Source: Mycolicibacter sp. MU0083
Lineage (GTDB): Bacteria; Actinomycetota; Actinomycetes; Mycobacteriales; Mycobacteriaceae
NCBI RefSeq assembly: GCF_963378075.1
Contig: NZ_OY726394.1
Coordinates: 3,720,001 to 3,784,000 of the forward strand
Direction: 5' to 3'
DNA length: 64,000 bases
Shown in pieces: positions 26,930 to 37,153 of this stretch. Each line of letters starts with the position of its first letter. The first letter of the stretch is position 1. Both the position numbers and the translations under genes were made by a program. The notes under the pieces are model-generated. The model was not told the origin of the DNA. It saw only the letters and a program-made list of their open reading frames with translations, and searched no databases.

Positions 26930-27415
26930 TCATCCGGGTTGGTTTCCGGCCACCGGACCGGCCTGGCCCGGATCCTGCGGCGAGCGGCAGCGGTGCTGCA
27001 GCCACAGGGCGGCGATCAGCAACGCCAATGCGCTGACCGCCGCGACGACCGCCCCGCCGGTGTCGGCGGCGGCCACCTGCAACTCCGACCGGCGCTGCAG
27101 CAGATAACCGACGACGCCCAGCCAGAAGCCCAGCACCAGCGCCCCCATCCACGCCGACGCCTTGGCGACCACGACGGTGCGCGCAACCGCCAGCGGATGC
27201 AACCGGCCGGCACCGTCACCGATCTCGCCGGCATCGATCTTCGCCCCGACGTGGCGGCCCCAGACGGCTTCCACGATCGCGACCGCCAACAGCGATATCC
27301 CGGTCCACACCGTGATCGGGGGGAACCACCGGTAGAGCAACTGCACCGCCAGATAGGACAGCACCGCGACCAGGGCCGCCGCGGCCGCCACATCACGGAT
27401 GCGGGTCGGGCCCAT
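26930..27415 (-). CDS. DUF3180 membrane protein (Rv3605c-like)
   Basis: Four-helix membrane protein of 161 residues, unknown function, regularly located downstream of folK in actinobacteria. Hydrophobic segments lie at about residues 8-26, 34-50, 83-103 and 120-138. The ATG at 27415 (MGPTRIRDVAAAAALVAV) shares one base with the folK stop (TGATG). The frame continues upstream through folK, but the conserved MGPTR start and overlap decide it. No catalytic motif is visible. A 105-base gap separates it from the next membrane-protein gene. Confidence 0.85.
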   Translation of the reverse strand: MGPTRIRDVAAAAALVAVLSYLAVQLLYRWFPPITVWTGISLLAVAIVEAVWGRHVGAKIDAGEIGDGAGRLHPLAVARTVVVAKASAWMGALVLGFWLGVVGYLLQRRSELQVAAADTGGAVVAAVSALALLIAALWLQHRCRSPQDPGQAGPVAGNQPG

Positions 27416-27933
27416 CAGGACTCCAACGCCAGCTCGGTGCGCCGCACCCCGTCCCGCTCCGCCGCATCCAGCCCGGCCAGCAGATCGCGCACCGCACGTT
27501 CTTCGCCGGCCACGGTCAGCTGCGCCTCGGGTGCCACCTCCAGCCACGGAGCCAGGACGAACGCGCGCAGGTGGGCACGTGGATGCGGCAGGGTCAGCGC
27601 CTCGTCGCCGGAGAGCACCTGCGTTCCCGCGGAGTCGTGGCAGCAGATCACGTCGACGTCGAGGGTGCGCGGCCCCCAGCGCTGGACCCGCACCCGCTCG
27701 GCGGCCTGCTCCAACGCGTGCGCCAGGCTCAGCCAGCCCGGCGCATCGCAGTCGTCGTCCTCGACGATCAGCGTCGCGTTGAGGAACGGATCCTGTTCCA
27801 CACCACCCCACGCGGCGGTCTCGTAGACACCCGAGACCGCGCGCACCGCGGTGCCCAGGCCGTCGACCGCCGACTGCAGGAAGCCCAGGCGGTCCCCGAG
27901 GTTGGAGCCGATGGACAGCACCGCGCGGCTCAC
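27415..27933 (-). CDS. folK: 6-hydroxymethyl-7,8-dihydropterin pyrophosphokinase
   Basis: Transfers pyrophosphate from ATP to hydroxymethyl-dihydropterin in folate synthesis. The 172-residue product contains the HPPK signatures SIGSNLGDRLGFLQSAV, YETAAWGGVEQDPFLNATLIVE, and RWGPRTLDVDVI with the two Mg-binding Asp residues. LPHPRAHLRAFVLAPWLEV is also typical. The GTG start overlaps the folB stop by four bases (GTGA). It is the fourth gene of the folE-folP-folB-folK series. Confidence 0.96.
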   Translation of the reverse strand: MSRAVLSIGSNLGDRLGFLQSAVDGLGTAVRAVSGVYETAAWGGVEQDPFLNATLIVEDDDCDAPGWLSLAHALEQAAERVRVQRWGPRTLDVDVICCHDSAGTQVLSGDEALTLPHPRAHLRAFVLAPWLEVAPEAQLTVAGEERAVRDLLAGLDAAERDGVRRTELALES

Positions 27934-28319
27934 GCCGGAACCACCTTGCCCCGCCGATCACCCCGGGAGCGTCGCGCCACCACGGCGACGTCGGCGAAGG
28001 TCAGCGGGATCGGGGCGTGCGGCTTGTGCACCGTCACCTCCACGGCCTGTACCCGCGCATCGCCCATCACCTCGTCGGCGATCTCTGCGGCGACGGTTTC
28101 GATCAGATCGCGGGCCGGACCGGAGGCGATCGCCGCGGCGCGCTGCGCCAGCGTCCCGTAGTCGTAGGTGTCGGCCAGGTCGTCGCTGGCCGCGGCGGCG
28201 GCCAGGTCCATCCAGACCGTGATGTCCACGACGAAGTCCTGACCGTCGGCGCGTTCGTGGGCGAACACCCCGTGATTGCCGCGAACCTGCAAGCCGCGCA
28301 GTTCGATCCGATCAGTCAC
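27930..28319 (-). CDS. folB: 7,8-dihydroneopterin aldolase
   Basis: Converts dihydroneopterin to hydroxymethyl-dihydropterin. The 129-residue product begins VTDRIELRGLQVRGNHGVFAHERADGQDFVVDITVWMDL, the standard FolB start with the catalytic Tyr/Lys-type region replaced by family-normal residues, and contains DTYDYGTLAQRA and HKPHAPIPLTFADVAVV with the conserved Lys. The GTG at 28319 overlaps the folP end by eight bases (GTGACTGA). The longer upstream open frame lies inside folP and is not part of the gene. Confidence 0.95.
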   Translation of the reverse strand: MTDRIELRGLQVRGNHGVFAHERADGQDFVVDITVWMDLAAAAASDDLADTYDYGTLAQRAAAIASGPARDLIETVAAEIADEVMGDARVQAVEVTVHKPHAPIPLTFADVAVVARRSRGDRRGKVVPA

Positions 28320-29148
28320 CGCCCGCGCCTCCTTGACTCCACGCTCCGACCACCCGCAGTGCGTCCACCGTGGACCGCACATCGTGCACCCGTACGCCCC
28401 AGGCGCCGTGCAGCGCCGACAACGCCGAGACCACCGCGGTGGCGGTCTCCCGCTCATCGGGCGGCCGCGGCGTGCCGTCCGCACCGGACAGCAGCGTACC
28501 GAGAAAGCGCTTGCGCGACGCGCCGACCAGCACCGGGAATCCGGTCTCGGTCAACTGCGGCAACGCGTTCAGCAGCGCCCAATTGTGTTGCGCCGTCTTG
28601 GCGAATCCCAGTCCGGGATCGATGATCAGCTTCGCCGGGTCCACCCCGGCGGCCACCGCCGCATCGACGGCGGCCAGCAGGTCGGCACGGACCTCGGCGA
28701 CGACGTCGCGATAGCACGGAACCCGATGCGGGTCGGCGGGATCGACCGGCCGCCAGTGCATCAGCACCCACGATGCGCCCGAGCCGGCCAGCAGCGGCGC
28801 CATGCCCGGGTCCGCGGCCCCACCGGAGACGTCGTTGACGATCGCCGCGCCGGCGTCGAGCGCGGCACCGGCGACGGCGGCGTTCATGGTGTCGATGCTG
28901 ACCGTGACACCCTGTGCGACAAGCGCTTCGACCACCGGGAGGACCCGCTGCGCCTCCGCCCGCGGGTCGACACGGACCGCGCCCGGCCGGGTCGACTCAC
29001 CCCCGACGTCGATGATCGCAGCGCCTTGACCCGCCAGTGCCAGGCCGTGGGCGACCGCGCGGTCGACGCTGAGGTAGCGACCGCCGTCGGAGAACGAATC
29101 GGCGGTGACGTTGACCACCCCGACGACCTGCACGCGTGTCGTGCTCAC
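28312..29148 (-). CDS. folP1: dihydropteroate synthase
   Basis: Condenses hydroxymethyl-dihydropterin pyrophosphate with p-aminobenzoate; the sulfonamide target. The 278-residue TIM barrel shows GVVNVTADSFSDGGRYL (pABA loop 1), IIDVGGESTRPGA (loop 2), SIDTMNAAVAGAALDAGAAIVNDVSGG, LIIDPGLGFAKTAQHN (pterin site), VLVGASRKRFLG and C-terminal VRVHDVRSTVDALRV. It has the motifs of the active FolP1, rather than the divergent FolP2. GTG start overlaps folE stop (GTGA). Confidence 0.96.
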   Translation of the reverse strand: MSTTRVQVVGVVNVTADSFSDGGRYLSVDRAVAHGLALAGQGAAIIDVGGESTRPGAVRVDPRAEAQRVLPVVEALVAQGVTVSIDTMNAAVAGAALDAGAAIVNDVSGGAADPGMAPLLAGSGASWVLMHWRPVDPADPHRVPCYRDVVAEVRADLLAAVDAAVAAGVDPAKLIIDPGLGFAKTAQHNWALLNALPQLTETGFPVLVGASRKRFLGTLLSGADGTPRPPDERETATAVVSALSALHGAWGVRVHDVRSTVDALRVVGAWSQGGAGGD

Positions 29149-29739
29149 CTGCGCCGGATGAGTTCCAGAGCCTCAGCGCGCGATGTGCTGTCGGTTTTGA
29201 ACTGGCCGCGGACCGCCGACGTGGTGGTGATGGCGCCGGGCTTGCGCACGCCCCGCATCGCCATGCACAGGTGCTCGGCCTCGACCACCACGATGACCCC
29301 GCGCGGATTGAGTTTGCGCATCAGGGCGTCGGCGACCTGCGCGGTCAGCCGCTCCTGCACCTGCGGCCGCTTGGCGTAGAGGTCGACCACCCGAGCCAGT
29401 TTGGACAGTCCGGTGATCCGGCCGTCGTAACCGGGGATGTACCCGACGTGCGCCACCCCGTGGAACGACACCAGATGGTGCTCGCAGGTCGAGTAGAGCG
29501 GGATCTCCTTGACGATCACCAGCTCTTCGTGTTCCTCGTCGAAGGTGGTCTCCAACACGGTGTCCGGATCGGTGTAGAGCCCGGCGAACATCTCCTGATA
29601 GGCCCGCGCCACCCGCGCCGGGGTGTCGAGCAGCCCCTGGCGGTCCGGGTCTTCACCCACCGCGAGGAGCAATTCGCGCACGGCGGCCTCGGCGCGCGCC
29701 TGATCGAAAATCGCCGACGTCATCGTCGACCCCGCTTTC

Positions 29740-29747
<8 letters not shown>
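29145..29747 (-). CDS. folE: GTP cyclohydrolase I
   Basis: First enzyme of folate synthesis, GTP to dihydroneopterin triphosphate. The 200-residue product has zinc ligands in STCEHHLVSFHG and EAEHLCMAMRGVRKPG, and KLARVVDLYAKRPQVQERLT. Two starts are possible: the GTG at 29747, overlapping the ftsH stop by eight bases and giving a length like M. tuberculosis FolE (202), and an ATG at 29723. I prefer 29747. Folate genes directly follow ftsH in mycobacteria. Confidence 0.95.
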
Positions 29748-32076
<2,329 letters not shown>

Positions 32077-32223
32077 CAGACATCGGCCATGCGCGGCCAA
32101 ATCCTTCCAGTACATGCAGCTGGGCATGTTCAGGCTACCGGCAACCACCGGGTAGGGACCCAGCGTGGCCCGGTCCCGCGGGCAACCCTGTTCCGGTGGG
32201 GCCGGTTGTGCTTTGGTGTGACG

Positions 32224-33210
32224 GTGGCCTCAGACACCGGACGCGTGACCGAACGACTGATCGACACCAACGGCGTGACCCTGCGGGTCCTGGAAGCGGG
32301 CGACGCCGGCGCCCCGGTGGTGTTGCTGGCACACGGCTTCCCGGAACTGGGCTACTCGTGGCGCCATCAGATCCCGGCGCTGGCCGCCGCCGGCTTCCAC
32401 GTGCTGGCCCCCGACCAGCGCGGCTACGGCGGCTCGTCGCGACCGGATGACATCGCGGCCTATGACATCGCGGCCCTCACCGGCGACCTGGTCGGACTGC
32501 TCGACGAGGTCGGCGCCCGGCGCGCGGTCTGGATCGGGCACGACTGGGGTGGCCCGGTGGTCTGGAGTGCCGCGCAACTGCACCCCGACCGGGTGGCCGC
32601 GGTGGTGGGGCTGAGCGTGCCCCCGGTGCCGCGACCGCAACTGCCGCCGACGCAGGCATTCGCCAAGGTCTTCGGCGACAACTTCTTCTACATGCTCTAT
32701 TTCCAGCAGCCCGGCGTCGCCGATGCGGAACTGGATTCCGACCCGGCACGGACCATGCGCCGGATGATGGGCAGCCTGTCCCCCGCCGACCGGGAATCGG
32801 CGCTGCTGATGAACGCCCCCGGCCCGATGGGTTTCATCGACCGCCTGGCCGAGCCGTCGGCACGCCCGGACTGGATCGGCGCCGACGAACTCGAGCACTA
32901 CATCTCCGAATTCACCCGCACCGGCTTCACCGGTGGGTTGAACTGGTACCGCAACCTCGACCGCAACTGGGAGATCATGAGCAATCCACCCGCCGCCACC
33001 ATCGACGTGCCCACCATGTTCATCGCCGGATCCGCAGATCCGGTGCTGGTATTCACCCGCCGGGACCGGGCGGCCGAGGTCGTCACCGGCCCCTACCGGG
33101 AGGTGATGATCGACGGCGCGGGCCACTGGCTGCAGCAGGAACGGCCCGACGAGGTCAACGCCGCCCTGCTGGAGTTCCTCGCCGGCCTGCCGACCGGAGC
33201 GGTCTCGTGA
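32224..33210 (+). CDS. ephA: epoxide hydrolase EphA-like
   Basis: Alpha/beta-hydrolase that opens epoxides to diols, 328 residues. Motifs: HGFPELGYSWRHQ (oxyanion hole), DQRGYGGSSRP, nucleophile Asp in GHDWGGPVVW, lid tyrosines in FFYMLYFQQPGVADAEL, and catalytic His in DGAGHWLQQERP. Very similar in these stretches to M. tuberculosis EphA as I recall it. GTG at 32224 or 32245 could start the protein; neither has a clear ribosome site. Coupled by GTGA to the flavin monooxygenase that follows, so both probably act on one substrate class. Confidence 0.92.
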   Translation: MASDTGRVTERLIDTNGVTLRVLEAGDAGAPVVLLAHGFPELGYSWRHQIPALAAAGFHVLAPDQRGYGGSSRPDDIAAYDIAALTGDLVGLLDEVGARRAVWIGHDWGGPVVWSAAQLHPDRVAAVVGLSVPPVPRPQLPPTQAFAKVFGDNFFYMLYFQQPGVADAELDSDPARTMRRMMGSLSPADRESALLMNAPGPMGFIDRLAEPSARPDWIGADELEHYISEFTRTGFTGGLNWYRNLDRNWEIMSNPPAATIDVPTMFIAGSADPVLVFTRRDRAAEVVTGPYREVMIDGAGHWLQQERPDEVNAALLEFLAGLPTGAVS

Positions 33211-34400
33211 GCGCTCGTCCGATGCGTTTCGGGGTCTTCATCACCCCGTTCCACGCCCTGGGCCAATCACCCACCGTCGCCCTGGAATACGACCTGGACC
33301 GGGTCGTGGCGCTGGACCGGCTGGGGTTCGACGAGGCCTGGTTCGGCGAACACCACTCGGGCGGTTACGAGCTGATCGCCTGCCCGGAGGTGTTCATCGC
33401 GGCGGCCGCCGAACGCACCAAGCACATCCGGCTGGGCACCGGGGTGGTCTCGCTGCCCTATCACCACCCGTTGATGGTCGCCGACCGCTGGGTGCTGCTG
33501 GACCATCTGACCCGCGGCCGGGTGATGTTCGGCACCGGGCCGGGCGCGCTGCCCACCGACGCGCACATGATGGGCATCGACCCCGTCGAGCAACGCCGGA
33601 TGATGCAGGAGTCCCTGGAGGCGATCCTGGCGCTGTTCCGGGCCGAGCCGGGAGAACTGGTCACCCGGCACTCGGACTGGTTCACCCTGCGCGACGCATC
33701 CCTGCACATCCGCCCCTACACCTGGCCCTACCCGGAGATCTCGGCGGCGGCCATGGTCTCGCCGTCCGGTCCGCGGCTGGCCGGCGCGCTGGGCACGTCG
33801 CTGCTGTCGCTGTCGATGTCGGTGCCAGGCGGTTTCGCCGCCCTGGAGAACACCTGGGGAGTGGTCTGCGATCAGGCGGCCAAGGCCGGCCACCCCGAGC
33901 CGGACCGCGACAACTGGCGGGTGCTGAGCATTATGCACATCGCCGATACCCGAGAGCAGGCGATCGCCGACTGCACCTACGGCCTGCAGGACTTCGCGAA
34001 CTACTTCGGGGCGGCGGGCTTCGTGCCGCTGGCCAGTGAAGTCGAGGGGTCGCCGCAGACGCCGACGGAGTTCGTCGAGGCCTACGCCGCGGCCGGCAGC
34101 TGCTGCATCGGCACCCCCGATGACGCGATCGCGCACATCACCGACCTGCTGGAGCGGTCCGGCGGCTTCGGGACGTTGCTGTTCCTCGGACACGACTGGG
34201 CTTCCCCGGAGGCCACCTACCACAGCTATGAGCTGTTGGCCCGCAAGGTCATTCCGCACTTCAAGGGCCAGCTCGCCGCGCCGCGGGCCTCGCACGAGTG
34301 GGCCAAGGGCATGCGCGACACACTGTTCGGCCGCGCCGGTGAGGCGATCAAGAACGCCGTGGTCGAGCACGTCACCGACACCGGGGGCGGGTCGCACTGA
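33207..34400 (+). CDS. LLM-class flavin-dependent monooxygenase (Rv3618-like)
   Basis: Luciferase-like monooxygenase using reduced FMN or F420, 397 residues. It begins MRFGVFITPFHALGQSPTVALEYDLDRVVALDRLGFDEAWFGEHHSGGYE, then AAERTKHIRLGTGVVSLPYHHPLMVADRWVLLDHLTRGRVMFGTGPGALP, both typical of the bacterial luciferase superfamily. Substrate unknown. GTG start overlaps the ephA stop by four bases, and its stop shares one base with the next start. M. tuberculosis has the same ephA-Rv3618 pair. Confidence 0.9.
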   Translation: MSARPMRFGVFITPFHALGQSPTVALEYDLDRVVALDRLGFDEAWFGEHHSGGYELIACPEVFIAAAAERTKHIRLGTGVVSLPYHHPLMVADRWVLLDHLTRGRVMFGTGPGALPTDAHMMGIDPVEQRRMMQESLEAILALFRAEPGELVTRHSDWFTLRDASLHIRPYTWPYPEISAAAMVSPSGPRLAGALGTSLLSLSMSVPGGFAALENTWGVVCDQAAKAGHPEPDRDNWRVLSIMHIADTREQAIADCTYGLQDFANYFGAAGFVPLASEVEGSPQTPTEFVEAYAAAGSCCIGTPDDAIAHITDLLERSGGFGTLLFLGHDWASPEATYHSYELLARKVIPHFKGQLAAPRASHEWAKGMRDTLFGRAGEAIKNAVVEHVTDTGGGSH

Positions 34401-35416
34401 TGCGTGCGGCGGTGCTGCGCGACGGGCGGATGGTCTACCGGGACGACGTGCCGGAGCCGACGCCCGGCCCGGGGCAGGTGCTCGTGGAAGTGACGGCCTG
34501 CGGGATCTGTGGCTCCGATCTGCATTTCGCCTCCCACGGCGAACAGATGCTGGCCGCCACGCAGTCGATGTCGGGCAGCCCGTCGTCCGGCACGACCGTC
34601 GACCTGGGTGCCGACATCTTCATGGGCCACGAGTTCGCCGCGAAGGTGCTCGCCGCCGGCCCGGAGACCGAGACCTTCGCCCCCGGCACCCCGGTCACCT
34701 CGATTCCGGTCCTGTTGGCCGCCAAGGGCATCGAGCCGATCGTCTACTCCAACACCACGTTGGGCGGCTACGCCGAGAAGATGCTGCTGTCGGCCCCGCT
34801 GCTGGTGCCGATCCCCAACGGGCTGGATCCCCGCCACGCCGCCCTGACCGAGCCGATGGCGGTGGGCCTGCATGCGGTCAACAAGTCCGGTATCACCCCC
34901 GGCGAGACGGCACTGGTGCTGGGCTGCGGGCCGATCGGCATGGCGATCATCGCCGCACTGCACACGTCTGGCGTGGAAAACATTGTGGCGGCGGACTATT
35001 CGTCGGCACGACGTGCGCTGGCGACGACGATGGGCGCACATGTCGCACTCGACCCGGCGCTGCAGTCCCCGTTCGACGCGGTCACACCGAAGGTGGTCTT
35101 CGAAGCGGTCGGTGCACCCGGGATCATCGACGACGTGCTGCGGCGGGCGCCGGTGGGCACCCGACTGGTGGTCGCGGGAGTCTGCATGGACGCCGACACC
35201 GTGCACCCGTTCTACGCCATCGCCAAAGAGATCAACATCCAGTTCGTGCTGGCCTACGAACCGGCGGAGTTCACCGCGTCGCTTCGCGCGATCGCCGAGG
35301 GCCACATCGACGTGGCGCCGCTGATCACCGGCGAGGTCGGACTCGACGGCGTGGGCGCGGCGTTCGACGAACTGGCCGATCCCGACCGGCACTGCAAGAT
35401 CCTGGTCACGCCGTAG
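34400..35416 (+). CDS. zinc-dependent alcohol dehydrogenase family protein
   Basis: Medium-chain dehydrogenase/reductase of 338 residues. Catalytic zinc ligands are likely Cys in ACGICGSDLHF and the His/Glu of GHEFAAKV; the Rossmann motif is LVLGCGPIGMAIIAAL. The four-cysteine structural zinc lobe of classical alcohol dehydrogenases is missing, its place taken by a Ser/Thr-rich loop around residues 50-70. Start ATG shares a base with the previous stop (TGATG), making a three-gene unit with ephA and the monooxygenase. It could oxidise the alcohols produced there; that is inference. I do not recall it at this place in M. tuberculosis. Confidence 0.88.
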   Translation: MRAAVLRDGRMVYRDDVPEPTPGPGQVLVEVTACGICGSDLHFASHGEQMLAATQSMSGSPSSGTTVDLGADIFMGHEFAAKVLAAGPETETFAPGTPVTSIPVLLAAKGIEPIVYSNTTLGGYAEKMLLSAPLLVPIPNGLDPRHAALTEPMAVGLHAVNKSGITPGETALVLGCGPIGMAIIAALHTSGVENIVAADYSSARRALATTMGAHVALDPALQSPFDAVTPKVVFEAVGAPGIIDDVLRRAPVGTRLVVAGVCMDADTVHPFYAIAKEINIQFVLAYEPAEFTASLRAIAEGHIDVAPLITGEVGLDGVGAAFDELADPDRHCKILVTP

Positions 35417-35429
35417 GCCGGCGCCCCGG

Positions 35430-36284
35430 TCAGATCTTGGGGAAGCCGCCGGCCTCGACCAACTGCTCGGACCATCCGCCGACCAACTCGACGAGCTCGC
35501 CGAGGTCGTCGCCGAGGCGGGCCAGGATGGGGGCGCACGCCGCGTCGGTGGCGGTCTCCACGGCCTCGCGGGCGGCGCGGCCGGCATCGCTGAGCACCCC
35601 GTCGCGCGCCAGGCCCCGTTCGGCCAGCCGCTCTTCACCGGCGGTCAGCTCGTCGTCGCTCCAGGCCCGGGACCGGACGTAGGTGCGCGGCGGCATCCCC
35701 CGGTACAGCTCGGTGATCAAACCGATCTCCACGGCATCGAAACCGCCTGCGACCCAGGCGTTCACGTGCGCGTCGCCGCGGAACTCACGCAGCTGGTCGG
35801 CCAGCAGCCAGGCGTCGGTCAGGGGGTCACCGGTCAGTCCGTCGGCCACCAGGCCGGCGAACAGCGGCTTGCCGGCCACCGGGAGTCCGTCGGCGGCCCG
35901 CTGCAGCAGCTGAAGCGCACGATCCAGGCCGTCCGGCGCGGCACCGAGCACGCGGCGCAGCTGTCCCACCGCGCCTTCGGTGCGGGCGGCGCGGATGGTC
36001 GGCGCGTCGGTCAGCTTCCACCCGTAGTCGACGGCGGGCACCACCACGGCCGGGTTGAACACCGCGAAGGTCGCGGCGATCACCTCGCCGGGTGCCTGCC
36101 CCAGCGCCGAGCCGCGGCTGCAGAAGTACGCCGGGCCGTCGGGCAGTTCGACACCCCCCGATGTCGCGGGACTGGCGCCGAAGCCGAGGGCCGCGTAACC
36201 GCGATGACATTCCGGGGAGAAGTACACCTGGCCGGAGAACGGCTCGATGGCGGCGGACAGTGCTCGAGACGGCGCGATGCTCAT
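35430..36284 (-). CDS. SCO6745-family protein, function unknown
   Basis: A 284-residue soluble protein of the actinobacterial SCO6745-like family, by recognition of the sequence style (RALSAAIEPFSGQVYFSPECHRGYAALGFG, then AYFCSRGSALGQAPGEVIAATFAVFNP). The C-terminal half resembles a winged-helix or MarR-like layout (SDDELTAGEERLAERGLARDGVLSDAGRAARE), which is weak evidence for DNA or ligand binding. It converges with the dehydrogenase gene (13 bases between stops) and diverges from the lpqG-like gene. ATG at 36284 chosen; an upstream ATG at 36302 is possible. Confidence 0.75.
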   Translation of the reverse strand: MSIAPSRALSAAIEPFSGQVYFSPECHRGYAALGFGASPATSGGVELPDGPAYFCSRGSALGQAPGEVIAATFAVFNPAVVVPAVDYGWKLTDAPTIRAARTEGAVGQLRRVLGAAPDGLDRALQLLQRAADGLPVAGKPLFAGLVADGLTGDPLTDAWLLADQLREFRGDAHVNAWVAGGFDAVEIGLITELYRGMPPRTYVRSRAWSDDELTAGEERLAERGLARDGVLSDAGRAAREAVETATDAACAPILARLGDDLGELVELVGGWSEQLVEAGGFPKI

Positions 36285-36336
36285 CGCATCAGTGTGCCGC
36301 ATGGATCTTTCCCCGCTGTGCCGACACCGACTCCGA

Positions 36337-36342
36337 TAGGGT
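36337..36342 (+). promoter_or_regulatory. -10 element of the LpqG-like gene
   Basis: TAGGGT (TANNNT) ends seven bases before the ATG at 36350; leaderless spacing. Confidence 0.4.
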
Positions 36343-36349
36343 GCCAGAC

Positions 36350-37090
36350 ATGCCGACACACCGTGCCCGCAAAGCCGTCCGCCGGTCGACGATCCTGACG
36401 TTGGCGGGCCTGACCTCCCTCGCACTGGCCGGTTGCGACGCCACGCCGGGCGGTGCGTCCGACGGCTCGCGCCAGGTGACCGTGGTGGGCACCGGAGAGG
36501 TCCAGGGCATTCCGGACACCCTGACCACCGAGGCGGGCATCGAGTTCGTCGCCGCGGACGTCACCACCGCGATGAACCAGACCAGTGAGCGTCAGCAGGA
36601 GGTGATCGAGGCCCTGGTGGATGCCGGCGTGGACCGCAAGGACATCAGCACCACCGGGGTCAGCCTGCAGCCGCAGTACGGCAATCCCGAGCCCGGCGGC
36701 ACCTCGACGATCACCGGGTACCGGGCCGGCAACACCATCCGGGTGAAGGTGGAGCGCGACAACGCCTCGCAGGTGCTCGCGGTGATCGTGAACAAGGGCA
36801 GGGACGCCGCCCGGATCAACGGGATCAGCTACTCCATCGACGACGATTCGGAACTGGTGCGCGACGCCCGCGAACGCGCCTTCAACGACGCCAAGGACCG
36901 AGCCGAGCAGTACGCGCAGTTGTCCGGCCAGCATCTGGGCCGGGTGCTGTCGATCTCCGAGGTGGCCGGCGACACGCCGCCGGCGCCGGCGGGCATGCCG
37001 ATGCCGCGGGCGATGGCCGCGGCACCCCCGGTCGAGCCCGGCCAGCAGACCGTGAGCTTCACCGTGACGGCGGTCTGGGAGCTCGACTAA
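36350..37090 (+). CDS. lpqG: SIMPL-domain lipoprotein LpqG
   Basis: Exported lipoprotein of 246 residues with a SIMPL (DUF541) domain, role unknown. The N-terminus MPTHRARKAVRRSTILTLAGLTSLALAGC gives lipobox ALAGC with Cys29. The domain shows VTVVGTGEVQGIPDTLTTEAGIEF, DRKDISTTGVSLQPQYGN, ITGYRAGNTIRVKVE and ARERAFNDAKDRAEQYAQLSGQHLGRVLSISE, all typical. In M. tuberculosis lpqG lies next to PE/PPE and esx genes; here its neighbours differ and those genes are absent. Confidence 0.88.
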   Translation: MPTHRARKAVRRSTILTLAGLTSLALAGCDATPGGASDGSRQVTVVGTGEVQGIPDTLTTEAGIEFVAADVTTAMNQTSERQQEVIEALVDAGVDRKDISTTGVSLQPQYGNPEPGGTSTITGYRAGNTIRVKVERDNASQVLAVIVNKGRDAARINGISYSIDDDSELVRDARERAFNDAKDRAEQYAQLSGQHLGRVLSISEVAGDTPPAPAGMPMPRAMAAAPPVEPGQQTVSFTVTAVWELD

Positions 37091-37132
37091 CCGGTCGCCC
37101 CCGGATTCCTGGCAGCTTGTCGGGGCCATCCG

Positions 37133-37153
37133 TATAATCGAAAGTATGTTCGA
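37133..37153 (+). promoter_or_regulatory. perfect -10 box with overlapping SOS-like operator
   Basis: TATAAT at 37133-37138 is a perfect -10 and ends seven bases before the ATG at 37146, so the transcript should be leaderless. TCGAAAGTATGTTCGA at 37138-37153 is one mismatch from the SOS box TCGAACnnnnGTTCGA and spans the transcription start and start codon, an effective repressor position. Confidence 0.65.

Noticed and set aside
25067..27826. Very long plus-strand open frame opposite the pan-fol membrane-protein genes
   Set aside because: It spans several well-supported minus-strand genes, has no domain resemblance and an arginine/alanine composition typical of antisense frames in high-GC DNA.
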